Counted from the first letter of the stretch, positions 36,489-45,927 are shown. The stretch: 64,000 bases of DNA from Cytobacillus stercorigallinarum (GCF_014836495.1 NZ_JACSQT010000002.1:1-64000), one strand, 5' to 3'. Notes: generated from the letters alone by a model not told the origin. Numbers and translations: made by a program.

Positions 36489-37376
36489 ATGAATAATAAA
36501 ACGAAGACCTGGATGCAGCGTAATGCTCGCCCACTTGAATTGGCGCGATGGGAATACCTATTTGAGGGAGGGTCGCGAGAAAGGGTCATTCAGTATTTAG
36601 CGTCCTATCAAAATGAAGATGGAGGCTTCGGTAATGGATTGGAATCGGATTTCTGGCTGCCAGCTTCTTCGGCTATCGCGACATGGTCAGCGTGCCAACA
36701 ATTGCTAGAAGTACATGCCACTAAGGATGAAAAGATAGTAAGGAATCTCATAAACTATTTAGTACTCTCTTATAATAAAGAGGCGGAATTTTGGCTCACA
36801 GTAACACCCGAACATAACCTTTACCCTCATGCCCCTCATTGGCACTATACAAAAGATGTTCAGTCTATGTGGATGTATAATCCATCAGTTGAATTAGCCG
36901 CCTATCTGATACATTGGTCTAGCGAGGAGAGTGAAGCAAATAAGTTGGGGTGGCATGTAATCGAAAAAGCCTTTACCTATCTGCAACAAGTGGAAGACAT
37001 GGGGTTTCATGAGATTAATAATTTTCAGAAGGCCGCCCTCTTATTACAGGACAAAATGGGTGAAGCCAAAAAGGTGCTCGCTAAAATCCATCAACTAGCA
37101 GAGAAAGCGATAAACAAAATACCAGATACATGGGGGAAAAGTTATGGTGCACTGCCACTAGATTTAATTCATAATAAAGAGGACCTTTTATATCATCAAT
37201 ATCGCGCTCTTGTTGAAGAAAATATTGTTTACTTACATAAAACAGTCACAACGGAAGGCATATGGAACCCTAATTGGGATTGGGGAGAAGATGAGCTAAA
37301 CTTTGCTGTAGCCAAACAACAATGGATAGGCATTATTGCCATTAATAATCAGCGGAAATTGCAGATTTTCCAATAA
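36489..37376 (+). CDS. Alpha/alpha-toroid (prenyltransferase/squalene-cyclase-like) protein
   Basis: The 295-aa soluble protein contains the repeat motif YLASYQNEDGGFGNGLESD near residues 37-55, the QxxDGGFG signature of alpha/alpha-toroid folds, followed by helical pairs. It is much shorter than true cyclases and lacks a DxDD motif, so it is probably a member of the uncharacterised bacillary group often annotated as hypothetical or prenyltransferase-like. A strong AAGGAGG precedes the ATG. It starts a run of six genes in the same direction. Confidence 0.72.
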   Translation: MNNKTKTWMQRNARPLELARWEYLFEGGSRERVIQYLASYQNEDGGFGNGLESDFWLPASSAIATWSACQQLLEVHATKDEKIVRNLINYLVLSYNKEAEFWLTVTPEHNLYPHAPHWHYTKDVQSMWMYNPSVELAAYLIHWSSEESEANKLGWHVIEKAFTYLQQVEDMGFHEINNFQKAALLLQDKMGEAKKVLAKIHQLAEKAINKIPDTWGKSYGALPLDLIHNKEDLLYHQYRALVEENIVYLHKTVTTEGIWNPNWDWGEDELNFAVAKQQWIGIIAINNQRKLQIFQ

Positions 37377-37403
37377 TTATTTGGCTTTTTAGGAGTTGAC
37401 CAT

Positions 37404-38180
37404 ATGAACAAGGATAAAATCCAATCCATTCTATCCTATATAATGAATCTATTAACTACACTTACTTGCTTACTTATGCTACTTCATGTCTTCCTTCTAA
37501 CTAGTGTTGGGTTTGATTTATATGAATGGAAGCAGTCATATCAGTCATGGGTTTATCTTTATTGCATCATTTATGCTCTACTTGTTGCTGTGATCATTGA
37601 TGAGTTTTCAGCTAAGTTTTCTATATCCTTGGAAGCTCAGACTATTTTTTATACAGTTGCTGGTTTTGGCGCTTTCTTTCCTCTAACGGGTTTTACCGTT
37701 TTTACGGTTCTCGCTGGAATGGCAGCTGCCATTGTGGCTGGAATCTTTTTCATATGCTACAGGGTTGTGAAACATTACCATAAAAAGTTATGGGCAATTG
37801 TTCTTCTTCTGCCCGTGTTATTTGCATTATCCACCATCGATTATACAGAGAAGAAAGACTGGCATGAACAAACGTCAGAAAACTCATTTTCTGCACAATT
37901 TGCTCATTTTAACGGCATGCATTCGATTCCTATTACACTTGCTCGTGGTGAAAAAGTCAACATGACCATACACTTTTCACCTGAAAATGAGGGCGGCTAT
38001 GGTTATTATATTTTAGACGGAAAAGGTCAAGATGTGTTTTTTCAAGTTATTGAAGCAAATGATCAAGACATGCACAATAGTTTACTCTCTTTTAAAGCGG
38101 ATACAATAGGTGATTATCGTGTTATAGTAACGGGTTCAGATGTAAAGGGGAGAATAAAAGTTAATTGGGAAGTGGAGTGA
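37404..38180 (+). CDS. Membrane protein with extracytoplasmic C-terminal domain
   Basis: The 258-aa protein has four or five hydrophobic helices in residues 10-150 and then an about 110-residue polar domain beginning at YTEKKDWHEQTSE, rich in beta-strand-like segments (VNMTIHFSPENEGGYGYYIL, DYRVIVTGSDVKG). I do not recognise the family. It lies 27 bp after the toroid gene and 7 bp before a NUDIX gene, so it is probably part of that operon. Confidence 0.7.
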   Translation: MNKDKIQSILSYIMNLLTTLTCLLMLLHVFLLTSVGFDLYEWKQSYQSWVYLYCIIYALLVAVIIDEFSAKFSISLEAQTIFYTVAGFGAFFPLTGFTVFTVLAGMAAAIVAGIFFICYRVVKHYHKKLWAIVLLLPVLFALSTIDYTEKKDWHEQTSENSFSAQFAHFNGMHSIPITLARGEKVNMTIHFSPENEGGYGYYILDGKGQDVFFQVIEANDQDMHNSLLSFKADTIGDYRVIVTGSDVKGRIKVNWEVE

Positions 38181-38187
38181 TTCCTGA

Positions 38188-38706
38188 GTGAGATTAAGAC
38201 AAATGGCCGTTGCGTTTTTAATCAATCAAAATGATGAAGTTTTATTATTACAAAAACCTTCCTCTCACGCATTTCTTCCGGGGAAACTCGTACCAATCGG
38301 TGGTCATATGGAGCCAGAAGAGTTAAATGACCCAGAACGAACAATTATAAGAGAAGTGAAGGAAGAGACTGGTCTTATTTTAGATAAATTACAGTTAAAG
38401 TATATTGTTCATAGATTAAGAGCAGATGAAAATGAGGTAAGGGTTCAATATGTTTTCTTTGCAAAATTAAAGGAGGATGTAGCATTCATTTCAAGTGATG
38501 AAGGAGAATTGTGCTGGATCAGGATGAAGGATATCGAAAAAGAAAACGTATCTGAAACGTCGCGGGCTATTGCTAGTCATTATAATGAACATCCGGAAAA
38601 TGAAAAGATCTATACCGGCACAATGAAATCAGACAACGGAAAAGCCACTATGACTTGGAGTGTACTAGAAGATTGGTTGAAAGGAAAGGACTGTATTCAT
38701 GACTAA
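38188..38706 (+). CDS. NUDIX hydrolase
   Basis: The 172-aa protein carries a Nudix box, GGHMEPEELNDP followed by TIIREVKEETGL, with two extra residues between the first Glu and the REUxEE helix compared with the canonical GX5EX7REUXEEXGU. The N-terminal QMAVAFLINQNDEVLLLQKP strand is standard. It should hydrolyse a nucleoside diphosphate-X compound; substrate unknown. The start is GTG, 7 bp after the previous stop. Its end overlaps the next gene by 8 bp. Confidence 0.87.
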   Translation: MRLRQMAVAFLINQNDEVLLLQKPSSHAFLPGKLVPIGGHMEPEELNDPERTIIREVKEETGLILDKLQLKYIVHRLRADENEVRVQYVFFAKLKEDVAFISSDEGELCWIRMKDIEKENVSETSRAIASHYNEHPENEKIYTGTMKSDNGKATMTWSVLEDWLKGKDCIHD

Positions 38707-39337
38707 AGAATACTTGAAAATCTTTGATGAACAATACCAGGAAATTGGTATAGCAACAAGAGACGAAGCGCATCACAAAGGGTATTGGCATGAGGTCTTT
38801 CATTGTTGGCTACTAAGTCAAGAAGGAGAAACAGACTATCTCATTTTACAAATCAGAAGTGCGCAAAAGAAAGATTATCCCAACTTGCTAGATATTACTG
38901 CTGCCGGGCATTTATTAGTGGATGAGACAATTGAAGATGGTGTTAGGGAAGTAGAGGAAGAGCTAGGCATCAATGTCTCTATAAAACAACTTACCTCTGT
39001 TGGTATGCTTCACTATGCCATAGAAACGGAAAAGATGAAAGATAGAGAGCATGCACATGTTTTTTTACATAGCGGAGTATTCCACTTAGAACAATTTTCA
39101 CTTCAAGAAGAAGAAGTAGCTGGTTTGGTAAAAGTAAAATGGGGTGACTTTTGTCAGTTATGGGCAGGAGAACTAGATAGCATTCCTATTATAGAACAAA
39201 CTATCATAAAGCCATTACAAAAAGGTCAGTTGAAAGCTACTGTGACCAAAGAGCATTTTGTACCACACCCACCATCATTTTATCAAGATGTCATTAAAAT
39301 GATTGCACCATTCGTAGTGAATAAAGGAGGCATGTGA
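38699..39337 (+). CDS. NUDIX domain protein, isopentenyl-diphosphate isomerase-like subgroup
   Basis: The 212-aa protein starts EYLKIFDEQYQEIGIATRDE, then HHKGYWHEVFHCWLL, and has the Nudix helix GHLLVDETIEDG-VREVEEELGI. This layout is that of NUDIX proteins related to type I IPP isomerases (the IDI-like GHLLxxET group), which include uncharacterised pyrophosphatases. It overlaps both neighbours by a few bases, showing translational coupling. Confidence 0.85.
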   Translation: MTKEYLKIFDEQYQEIGIATRDEAHHKGYWHEVFHCWLLSQEGETDYLILQIRSAQKKDYPNLLDITAAGHLLVDETIEDGVREVEEELGINVSIKQLTSVGMLHYAIETEKMKDREHAHVFLHSGVFHLEQFSLQEEEVAGLVKVKWGDFCQLWAGELDSIPIIEQTIIKPLQKGQLKATVTKEHFVPHPPSFYQDVIKMIAPFVVNKGGM

Positions 39338-39711
39338 TGGCTTTCAAAATTGAACTCTTTGTAGAAGATTTGCACCAGTCGGTTCGTTTTTACAAAGAAA
39401 TAGTAGCTTGCAGTCTTGTTAAACAGAGTGAGAGTAGTGCCTTGTTTAAGAATGAAGATACTTTCCTCTTACTCACAGCAGACTCCATCCTAGACGAGGA
39501 CCATTACTTTAGAAAAAGGAATTTGGCAAATAAGGGCGTGGGCGTAGAGTTGATTTTAAGTGTGGAGGATGTCAATTATCACTACAAACAAATCACAAAT
39601 GTCACACCAGAAGTCATAGAATCACCTATTAAACACCAAAGTTGGGGGGCAACTGATTTTAGAGTCATTGACCCAGATGGATATTATATACGGATAACTT
39701 CAAAAGGATAG
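39337..39711 (+). CDS. VOC family protein
   Basis: ATG 39337 lies 6 nt from AAAGGAGG and overlaps the TGA of the preceding gene by one base. The 124-aa protein has two VOC half-modules, FKIELFVEDLHQSVRFYKEI and a C-terminal DFRVIDPDGYYIRIT. It resembles small glyoxalase-fold resistance or lactoylglutathione-lyase-like proteins. Function cannot be fixed. Confidence 0.83.
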   Translation: MAFKIELFVEDLHQSVRFYKEIVACSLVKQSESSALFKNEDTFLLLTADSILDEDHYFRKRNLANKGVGVELILSVEDVNYHYKQITNVTPEVIESPIKHQSWGATDFRVIDPDGYYIRITSKG

Positions 39712-39755
39712 ACTCCAGTACAGTTGAATAAAAAAATTTTAGGGGGAAGAGCAAT

Positions 39756-40214
39756 ATGCAAAAGGTTGTTGAGGGGATAAATCATTGGATAAAAACATTA
39801 CCAGATGCGTACCATTCTATGTCAGAATTAGAAATTTCTAATCGACCAATACCAAATAAATGGTCTAAAAAAGAAATTTTAGGACATTTATGTGACTCTG
39901 CGATAAATAATATTGAAAGGTTTATAAAAATTCAGTATGAAGAACAAGTGTATGTTATTCAATCATATAATCAAGATCAATGGGTAAAGGTTCAGAATTA
40001 TCAAGATAGACCGCTGGGTGAAATAATAAACCTTTTTCAGTCATTAAATAAGCAAATTGTCATTATTGTTAAAAATGTTCCTAGCGAAAGCCTATCTAAA
40101 CTTTGTGACATAGGAAATAATCAACATAAGACACTCGAGTGGCTTATTCAAGATTATCTTTCGCATATGGAACACCATATTCACAATCAAATTTTAATTA
40201 AAAATAACGATTGA
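39756..40214 (+). CDS. DinB-like (DinB_2) family protein
   Basis: The 152-aa four-helix protein has the pattern KWSKKEILGHLCDSAINNIE near 36-55 and a terminal DYLSHMEHHIHNQI with the clustered histidines that bind metal in the DinB superfamily. No reaction is known. A GGGGGAAG site precedes the ATG. It is the last intact gene of the run starting at 36489. Confidence 0.85.
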   Translation: MQKVVEGINHWIKTLPDAYHSMSELEISNRPIPNKWSKKEILGHLCDSAINNIERFIKIQYEEQVYVIQSYNQDQWVKVQNYQDRPLGEIINLFQSLNKQIVIIVKNVPSESLSKLCDIGNNQHKTLEWLIQDYLSHMEHHIHNQILIKNND

Positions 40215-40336
40215 TAAATTTAGTTCTTATTGAAGCATATTACGGTAATAATTTTGAAAAGATACGAGAAGTAAAAACGAAATACAATCCAGAAAACTTG
40301 TTTCATTTTCCACAGAGTATACCCCCCTATGATTAA
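40211..40336 (+). pseudogene. C-terminal remnant of an FAD-linked oxidase (berberine bridge domain)
   Basis: The frame reads LVLIEAYYGNNFEKIREVKT followed by KYNPENLFHFPQSIPP and a stop. This is the BBE domain signature (YYGxNxxRLxxVKxKYDPxNLFxFPQSIP) at the very C-terminus of FAD-binding oxidoreductases. The FAD-binding domain is gone. The remnant overlaps the end of the DinB-like gene by four bases and is followed by a terminator. Confidence 0.85.
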
Positions 40337-40354
40337 TAGGGATGACTAAAATCA

Positions 40355-40405
40355 CCCGGAAAAATTCCTTTTAGAATACAGCTCTTTTCCGGGCATTTCT
40401 TTTTA
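40355..40405. terminator. Rho-independent terminator between convergent genes
   Basis: CCCGGAAAA and TTTTCCGGG form a 9-bp stem; T-rich sequence follows on the + strand and weaker T-rich sequence on the minus strand. It can end both the remnant's transcript and pdxST. Confidence 0.78.
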
Positions 40406-40434
40406 GATTATCTGTAGCACGGCTCTTTTTTTGA

Positions 40435-41028
40435 TTAATGAATGGTAGTCTTTTGATGTGCTTGCTTTACCATCTCGATAAATAAATTCATCCAACGATT
40501 ATCTTCTGTCAACTCAGGGTGGAAAGAGGTAACGAGTAAATGCCCTTGTTTGGCAGCTACAATTTGGTTATCATGTGTAGCTAATACTTCCACATTTTCT
40601 TGTACTTCTGTAATAATTGGTGCACGAATAAATACTGCCGGTACATTGTCTGTAAATCCTTTTACTTTTAACTTTGTTTCAAAACTATCCTTTTGTCGAC
40701 CGAATGCATTTCGCTTTACCGTTATATTCATTAACCGTAAATGTGCTTCACTATCATCGGATAATTCATTAGCTAGTAATACTAATCCCGCACAAGTGCC
40801 AAAAATCGGTTTCTTTTCTGCTGAAAACTGTTGAATTGGTGATTTGAACTCATAATAATCAATCAGTTTTCTTATCGCCGTACTTTCTCCACCAGGAATA
40901 ATCAAACCGTCAAGGGTGTGTAGTTCACTTGCTTTTTTTACAGCTACTGCGACTAGCCCGGCTGACTCGATTTGTTTGATGTGCTCAGAAACGGCTCCTT
41001 GCAAGGCGAGTACGCCAATTTTCAACAT
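40435..41028 (-). CDS. pdxT: Pyridoxal 5'-phosphate synthase glutaminase subunit PdxT
   Basis: The 197-aa protein is the class I-like glutaminase of PLP synthase: GGLIIPGGESTAI near 45, nucleophile Cys in FGTCAGLVLLA near 79, and the SFHPELTED motif giving His and Glu. It releases ammonia from glutamine and channels it to PdxS. Its ATG shares a base with the pdxS TAA (TAATG), so the two are translationally coupled and made in similar amounts for the 12+12 complex. Confidence 0.97.
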   Translation of the reverse strand: MLKIGVLALQGAVSEHIKQIESAGLVAVAVKKASELHTLDGLIIPGGESTAIRKLIDYYEFKSPIQQFSAEKKPIFGTCAGLVLLANELSDDSEAHLRLMNITVKRNAFGRQKDSFETKLKVKGFTDNVPAVFIRAPIITEVQENVEVLATHDNQIVAAKQGHLLVTSFHPELTEDNRWMNLFIEMVKQAHQKTTIH

Positions 41029-41915
41029 TACCAACCACGCTCCTGCATTCTTTCCTCTAAGGATAATTTAGAAATATCTAATCCTTTCATTGCAGCACCG
41101 AGTTCCTGCGAAAGCTTCCCGATTAAATCGTAGTCCTTATAATGCGTCGTTGCTTGCACAATGCTATGAGCAAACTTTTCTGGATTTTCAGATTTAAAAA
41201 TACCGGATCCTACAAAGACACCATCAGAACCAAGTTCCATCATAAGAGCAGCGTCTGCTGGTGTTGCAATCCCACCTGCAGCAAAGTTTACAACTGGTAA
41301 TTTGCCATTTTTCTTAATTTCACGAAGGATTTCATATGGTGCACCTAAGAGTTTCGCTTCTGTCATGAGTTCATCATCATTCATCAAAGTGATTTTCCGA
41401 ATTTGTGCTTGAACTTTTCTCATATGTCTTACCGCTTCAACGATATTACCTGTGCCCGGTTCACCTTTCGTTCTTAACATGGATGCACCTTCACCAATTC
41501 TTCTGGCTGCTTCACCTAAATCACGACATCCACACACAAATGGAACTGTAAACTCACTTTTTAAAATATGGTATTCTTCATCTGCAGGGGTTAATACTTC
41601 ACTCTCATCTATGTAATCAACACCCATTGCTTCTAACACTCGTGCCTCAACGATATGTCCAATTCTAGCTTTGGCCATGACAGGAATAGACACTGCCTGC
41701 ATCACTTCTTCTACAATTCTTGGGTCCGCCATACGGGCAACTCCTCCAGCAGCACGAATATCTGACGGCACGCGTTCTAATGCCATCACAGCAACTGCGC
41801 CTGCTGCTTCAGCGACCTTTGCTTGTTCAGCATTAACGACATCCATAATGACCCCGCCTTTTTGCATTTGTGCCATCCCGCGTTTTACTGTTTCTGTACC
41901 TACTAATTGACTCAT
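41028..41915 (-). CDS. pdxS: Pyridoxal 5'-phosphate synthase lyase subunit PdxS
   Basis: ATG 41915 is 7 nt from TGGAGG; an ATG two codons upstream is too close. The 295-aa (beta/alpha)8 protein is highly conserved: [54 protein letters not shown] and [14 protein letters not shown]. It makes PLP from ribose 5-phosphate, glyceraldehyde 3-phosphate and ammonia from PdxT. The divergent MocR gene is its probable regulator. Confidence 0.98.
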   Translation of the reverse strand: MSQLVGTETVKRGMAQMQKGGVIMDVVNAEQAKVAEAAGAVAVMALERVPSDIRAAGGVARMADPRIVEEVMQAVSIPVMAKARIGHIVEARVLEAMGVDYIDESEVLTPADEEYHILKSEFTVPFVCGCRDLGEAARRIGEGASMLRTKGEPGTGNIVEAVRHMRKVQAQIRKITLMNDDELMTEAKLLGAPYEILREIKKNGKLPVVNFAAGGIATPADAALMMELGSDGVFVGSGIFKSENPEKFAHSIVQATTHYKDYDLIGKLSQELGAAMKGLDISKLSLEERMQERGW

Positions 41916-41964
41916 TTTCATTCCTCCATTGCATTTTTCAGATTTGTTTATTAGTATAAAAAGG

Positions 41965-42014
41965 AACTGATATGATTGTAAGTATCAGTTTTTGATAATT
42001 TTATGGTATCAGTT
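41965..42014. promoter_or_regulatory. Probable PdxR operator repeats
   Basis: Between pdxS and pdxR are AACTGATA (41965-41972), TATCAGTT (41983-41990) and TATCAGTT (42007-42014): one inverted pair and one direct pair with the latter two 24 bp apart. Combined direct and inverted repeats of this kind are known from MocR/PdxR promoters. The site covers the promoters of both divergent units. Confidence 0.75.
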
Positions 42015-42029
42015 AGAGGGGGGATTTAG

Positions 42030-43445
42030 ATGGATTACTTAGCTTGTGAGTTGTTAAGAGACAGTGAAGTACCGTTATACGAACAATTATATGACTATAT
42101 TAAAGGCGAAATAACAGAGGGAAGATTACTAGAAGGCGATAAGCTTCCATCTAAACGGAAATTAGCTTCCTTACTAAAAATAAGTCAAAACACCATTCAA
42201 ACAGCGTATGAACAGCTGGAAGCGGAAGGTTATATTGAGGTCCAAGCGCGCAGAGGCTACTTTATATTGCCTCTAACAGACTTAGAATATATTGAAAGTA
42301 AAATGAAGAATGAAAGTTCAGCAGTTGGCGTTTATCATAAAGAACAAACGGTCATCTATGATTTTCACCCGAGTCAAATTGATACAACTCACTTTCCGTA
42401 TGATAAATGGCGAAAATATGTGAAACAACATATTGAACCCGTCCATCAGTCCTCATTGCTGCTTGGTGATAATCAGGGGGAACTTGAATTAAGGAAAGAA
42501 ATTGCGCAATATTTATATCATTCCCGTGGGGTAACTTGTAAGCCTGAACAAATAGTTATTGGCGCAGGTGTAGAAGTTCTGTTACAACAGCTCATTTTTC
42601 TATTTAATAAAGATACGGTCTATGGGGTGGAAGACCCAGGCTACCATTTAATGATGAAGATATTACATAATTACGGATATGAAGTGTATCCATTGTTAGT
42701 GGATAGACAAGGAGTCGACATTCACGCCATAAAAAAATCACCTATAGATATCCTATATACAACACCTTCACACCATTTTCCTTATGGAACTGTTCTCCCG
42801 ATTCAACGAAGACAACAATTGTTGAATTGGGCAATAGAGAAGAATGATCGCTATATTATTGAAGATGATTATGACAGTGAGTTTCGCTATAACGGAAAAA
42901 CGATACCGTCTCTGCAAAGTATGGACAGAGGGGAGAAAGTGATTTATTTAGGCTCCTTTTCTAAATCTTTTATTCCATCATTGCGAATTAGTTATATGGT
43001 TTTGCCGAACACCCTTGTTAAATCTTATAAAGAAAAATTCTCTTTTTATCATTGTACAGTTTCGAGAATAGACCAAAATGCCTTAAGTGGATTTATGAAA
43101 GACGGAGAGTTTGAAAAGCATTTAAACCGAATGAAAAAGGTTTATAGAAGAAAGGTCGAAATAGTTCTAAACGTACTCAAGTACTTTCCACAATTAGAAG
43201 TGATAGGAGAGAGTTCTGGATTGCATGTCGTATTGATAGTCAAGAACGGTATGAATGAAAGCGAACTCGTCACCCGCGCAAAGCGAGAGAATTTGAAAAT
43301 TTATCCATTATCTAATTACTCCATTATTCGAAGAGACGATAAAGAACCACAAATCATATTAGGCTTTGCAGGCATTCGCGAAGAGGAATTGGAACATAGC
43401 TTGAAAGCTTTGTTCAAAGCATGGGGGATGGATGATATTGATTAG
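42030..43445 (+). CDS. pdxR: MocR-type PLP-dependent transcriptional regulator PdxR
   Basis: The 471-aa protein fuses an N-terminal GntR winged helix (residues about 12-80, LPSKRKLASLLKISQNTIQT) to a fold-type I aminotransferase domain from about 110. The PLP lysine lies in LGSFSKSFIPSLRISY near residue 315, with EDDYDSEFRY before it. Such proteins sense PLP in the aminotransferase-like domain. The divergent position to pdxST identifies it as PdxR, activating PLP synthesis when vitamer is low. A GAGGGGGG site precedes ATG. Confidence 0.93.
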   Translation: MDYLACELLRDSEVPLYEQLYDYIKGEITEGRLLEGDKLPSKRKLASLLKISQNTIQTAYEQLEAEGYIEVQARRGYFILPLTDLEYIESKMKNESSAVGVYHKEQTVIYDFHPSQIDTTHFPYDKWRKYVKQHIEPVHQSSLLLGDNQGELELRKEIAQYLYHSRGVTCKPEQIVIGAGVEVLLQQLIFLFNKDTVYGVEDPGYHLMMKILHNYGYEVYPLLVDRQGVDIHAIKKSPIDILYTTPSHHFPYGTVLPIQRRQQLLNWAIEKNDRYIIEDDYDSEFRYNGKTIPSLQSMDRGEKVIYLGSFSKSFIPSLRISYMVLPNTLVKSYKEKFSFYHCTVSRIDQNALSGFMKDGEFEKHLNRMKKVYRRKVEIVLNVLKYFPQLEVIGESSGLHVVLIVKNGMNESELVTRAKRENLKIYPLSNYSIIRRDDKEPQIILGFAGIREEELEHSLKALFKAWGMDDID

Positions 43446-43497
43446 ATATATTTTTGTGTTATTCAAGAAATAAATACTATCAAGTACATTCAGGTAA

Positions 43498-43547
43498 TTA
43501 ACAACGAACAAATTCTCAATCATCAAACTGAACTTGTTCGTTGTTAA
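43498..43547. terminator. Strong hairpin between convergent pdxR and ykoC
   Basis: TTAACAACGAACAA and TTGTTCGTTGTTAA form a perfect 14-bp stem with a 22-nt loop. There is no U tract on either side, so it may stop RNA decay or act as an inefficient terminator. Confidence 0.55.
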
Positions 43548-43579
43548 CCTTACTTAGAAAGATTTCTAGCAAGGAAAAG

Positions 43580-44365
43580 TTAGGGCGTAATCCGATGACC
43601 GAATATGTTAAGTGTACCCAATCGATAGGAGACGTAATAGGCGATTATTAATATGATGAGCATGATCGATAAAAATAGGTAGTCTGTAAACTTTATTTTC
43701 ATTACTGTATAATAGGTTCGTTCTTTTGATCCTGTAAAACCTTTTGATTCCATTGCAATTGCGACTCTTTCAGCCTTCCGAATCGCACCAGCTAATAGGG
43801 GAATAAAATATTGTTTCATTTGTTCTACAAGATTTCTCCATCCTTTTGCATGACCAAAGCCGCGAATACGATGAGCTTTCTTTAACATATCTAATTCGTG
43901 CCTGAAGGTTGGAACAAAGCGATAGCCAGCCAAAATACCGTAAGTCAACTTAGGTGAAAGGCGAGCTTGTTGCATTAAACTTAACATAAACTTTGTCGGA
44001 TCAGTTGTAAAAGCAAAGAGTAAAGATAAACCTATAAAACACAATGACCTTAGCGCTAAACTTATACTAACTATAATGCTACCCATCCTGATATCAAAAG
44101 AAAGGAAGGAAAAGATAATAGGACCAGTTGCATATCTACCATCAGTATAAAGCATTGTCATCCAAGCAAGTCCGAGCGCAAAAAAGGACATAGGTATAAA
44201 GTAAAACAACCATTTCTTTATGTTCAATTTACTGAAGAAAAATGTAAGTATCAGGATATAAATAAACATAATCGCTGGTGTAATAATATCAAAGGAAAAG
44301 CTCAACAGAATAGCAGGCATAATAATCGTAATAGCTTTCATAGTTGGATTTAATGAGTGTATCAT
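43580..44365 (-). CDS. ykoC: Energy-coupling (EcfT/CbiQ-type) transmembrane component, YkoC
   Basis: The 261-aa protein has five or six helices and the EcfT coupling motif near residues 175-215 (RIRGFGHAKGW and AMESKGFTG, the two Ala-Arg-Gly-like coupling helices). It links the ATPase to the substrate-binding membrane protein. It is the last gene of ykoFEDC and overlaps ykoD by 4 bp. The operon imports hydroxymethylpyrimidine or thiamine, supported by the TPP riboswitch upstream. Confidence 0.93.
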   Translation of the reverse strand: MIHSLNPTMKAITIIMPAILLSFSFDIITPAIMFIYILILTFFFSKLNIKKWLFYFIPMSFFALGLAWMTMLYTDGRYATGPIIFSFLSFDIRMGSIIVSISLALRSLCFIGLSLLFAFTTDPTKFMLSLMQQARLSPKLTYGILAGYRFVPTFRHELDMLKKAHRIRGFGHAKGWRNLVEQMKQYFIPLLAGAIRKAERVAIAMESKGFTGSKERTYYTVMKIKFTDYLFLSIMLIILIIAYYVSYRLGTLNIFGHRITP

Positions 44366-45927
44366 ACTGTCATCTCTTCATTCATCGACCGTAAACGGTA
44401 AGGGATCCTTAATCTGGCTCTTTCTAAAAGCTCAGTTCTTCGCCAAAGTTCTTTAGGTGTACCGTTATAAACGATGTTTCCTTCTTGCATGACCAAGACA
44501 TGATTACAATATGAATCAACTAAATCCATGTCATGGGTAACGAAAACGATGGTTGTCCCTTTTTCATTTAGTTGCATGACTATACGCATAAATTGAGATA
44601 TTGTATAGGCATCTTGTCCAAATGTGGGTTCATCGAATAAGAGTAAATCAGGTGTGGAATGTAACATCGTTGCTACACTTAACCTTCTTTTTTGTCCACC
44701 ACTTAATGAAAATGGATTTTTCCACTTATCAGATAAAAGATCAAAATCGGTTAATAACTGATGAGCCATTCTTTCTGTTTCTACTCTAGAATAGCCACTT
44801 AGTTTCATACCAAAACACACTTCATCGTATACAGTTTGGTTAATAAACTGATGCTCAGGATTTTGAAATACATAGCCTATCTTCTTATATAACTCATTTT
44901 CATGCCAGTCACTTAATGGGATGTTTAAAAAATCGATTGAACCTGATACAGGCTTATTTAATTTGGCTATTAATTGTAATAAGGTAGATTTACCAGCACC
45001 ATTTTCGCCAACGATCGCACAAAACCTTCCTTTTTTGATCAAGAAAGAAAGTTCATTAAGGATTTGCTTATTTTTATAGTTAAATTGTATGTTTTTAAGA
45101 TTTACAATTACTTCTTTATTTTCTTTTTCACTTGATGGTGGTCTTGCGATTTCCCTATTTACATATCTTTTAGGTACTCTTATACGATTACTTCTTAACT
45201 CCTGTAAATGATTGATAAAACCTTCCTTTGGCGTACTATCTAAAAGAATTTCTCCTTTTTTATTAAGTGCAATCAACCGATGAGCGTACGTTTCCCAATC
45301 ATCGATTTCGTGTTCAATTACAAGCAGACCAAATCTTCGTTCTTTTTGAATCCTCATAATTGTCTCGATAAACTCAATGCTAGATATAGGATCTAAATTT
45401 GCTGTAGGTTCATCTAAAATTAAATATTGAGGGTCCATTAAAAGGATGGAAGCTAGAGCAACCTTTTGTTTTTGTCCTCCTGAAAGCTGGTGAATGTTAT
45501 GTTTCTTATATTGTGATAATCCTACAATGTCTAGCACATGTTCTATTCTTTGTTTCATTTGGCTTCTGGGAATAGACAAGTTTTCTAAAACAAATGCTAA
45601 TTCATCTTCTACACGAACCATACAAAACTGGCTTTCCGGATCTTGAAAGACAATACCTATTTCTTGGTTGATTACTCCTTTGGGATAGGAAGAGATCGAT
45701 CTCCCTTTATATAAAAGATCCCCTGAAGTAAAACCATCAATCGCCTCAGGATATAGACCATTTAAACATAATGTAAGTGTACTTTTGCCAGAACCACTTG
45801 CTCCAAGTAATAAAGTCACTTCCTCTGCATATAAGCTAAAGCTAACATTATTTAAAGAAGGTTCATCGTGTTTATCAAAGGAAAAAGAGAAAGAGTCTAG
45901 TTCAAAAATTGGTTGATGATTTTTCAT
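44362..45927 (-). CDS. ykoD: Duplicated ABC ATPase, YkoD
   Basis: The 521-aa protein consists of two ECF-type ATPase domains in tandem: the first with Walker A LGASGSGKST near 41-50 and LSGGQKQKVALASILL, the second with GENGAGKST near 308 and LSGGQKRRLSVATML. Both Walker B motifs end in DEP. The fused double ATPase is normal for YkoD. It powers the YkoEC membrane parts. It starts inside the end of ykoE (26-bp overlap). Confidence 0.95.
   Translation of the reverse strand: MKNHQPIFELDSFSFSFDKHDEPSLNNVSFSLYAEEVTLLLGASGSGKSTLTLCLNGLYPEAIDGFTSGDLLYKGRSISSYPKGVINQEIGIVFQDPESQFCMVRVEDELAFVLENLSIPRSQMKQRIEHVLDIVGLSQYKKHNIHQLSGGQKQKVALASILLMDPQYLILDEPTANLDPISSIEFIETIMRIQKERRFGLLVIEHEIDDWETYAHRLIALNKKGEILLDSTPKEGFINHLQELRSNRIRVPKRYVNREIARPPSSEKENKEVIVNLKNIQFNYKNKQILNELSFLIKKGRFCAIVGENGAGKSTLLQLIAKLNKPVSGSIDFLNIPLSDWHENELYKKIGYVFQNPEHQFINQTVYDEVCFGMKLSGYSRVETERMAHQLLTDFDLLSDKWKNPFSLSGGQKRRLSVATMLHSTPDLLLFDEPTFGQDAYTISQFMRIVMQLNEKGTTIVFVTHDMDLVDSYCNHVLVMQEGNIVYNGTPKELWRRTELLERARLRIPYRLRSMNEEMTV

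Noticed and set aside
44362-45927. Double ATPase as an unusual fusion
   Set aside because: YkoD normally carries two ATPase domains, so this is ordinary.
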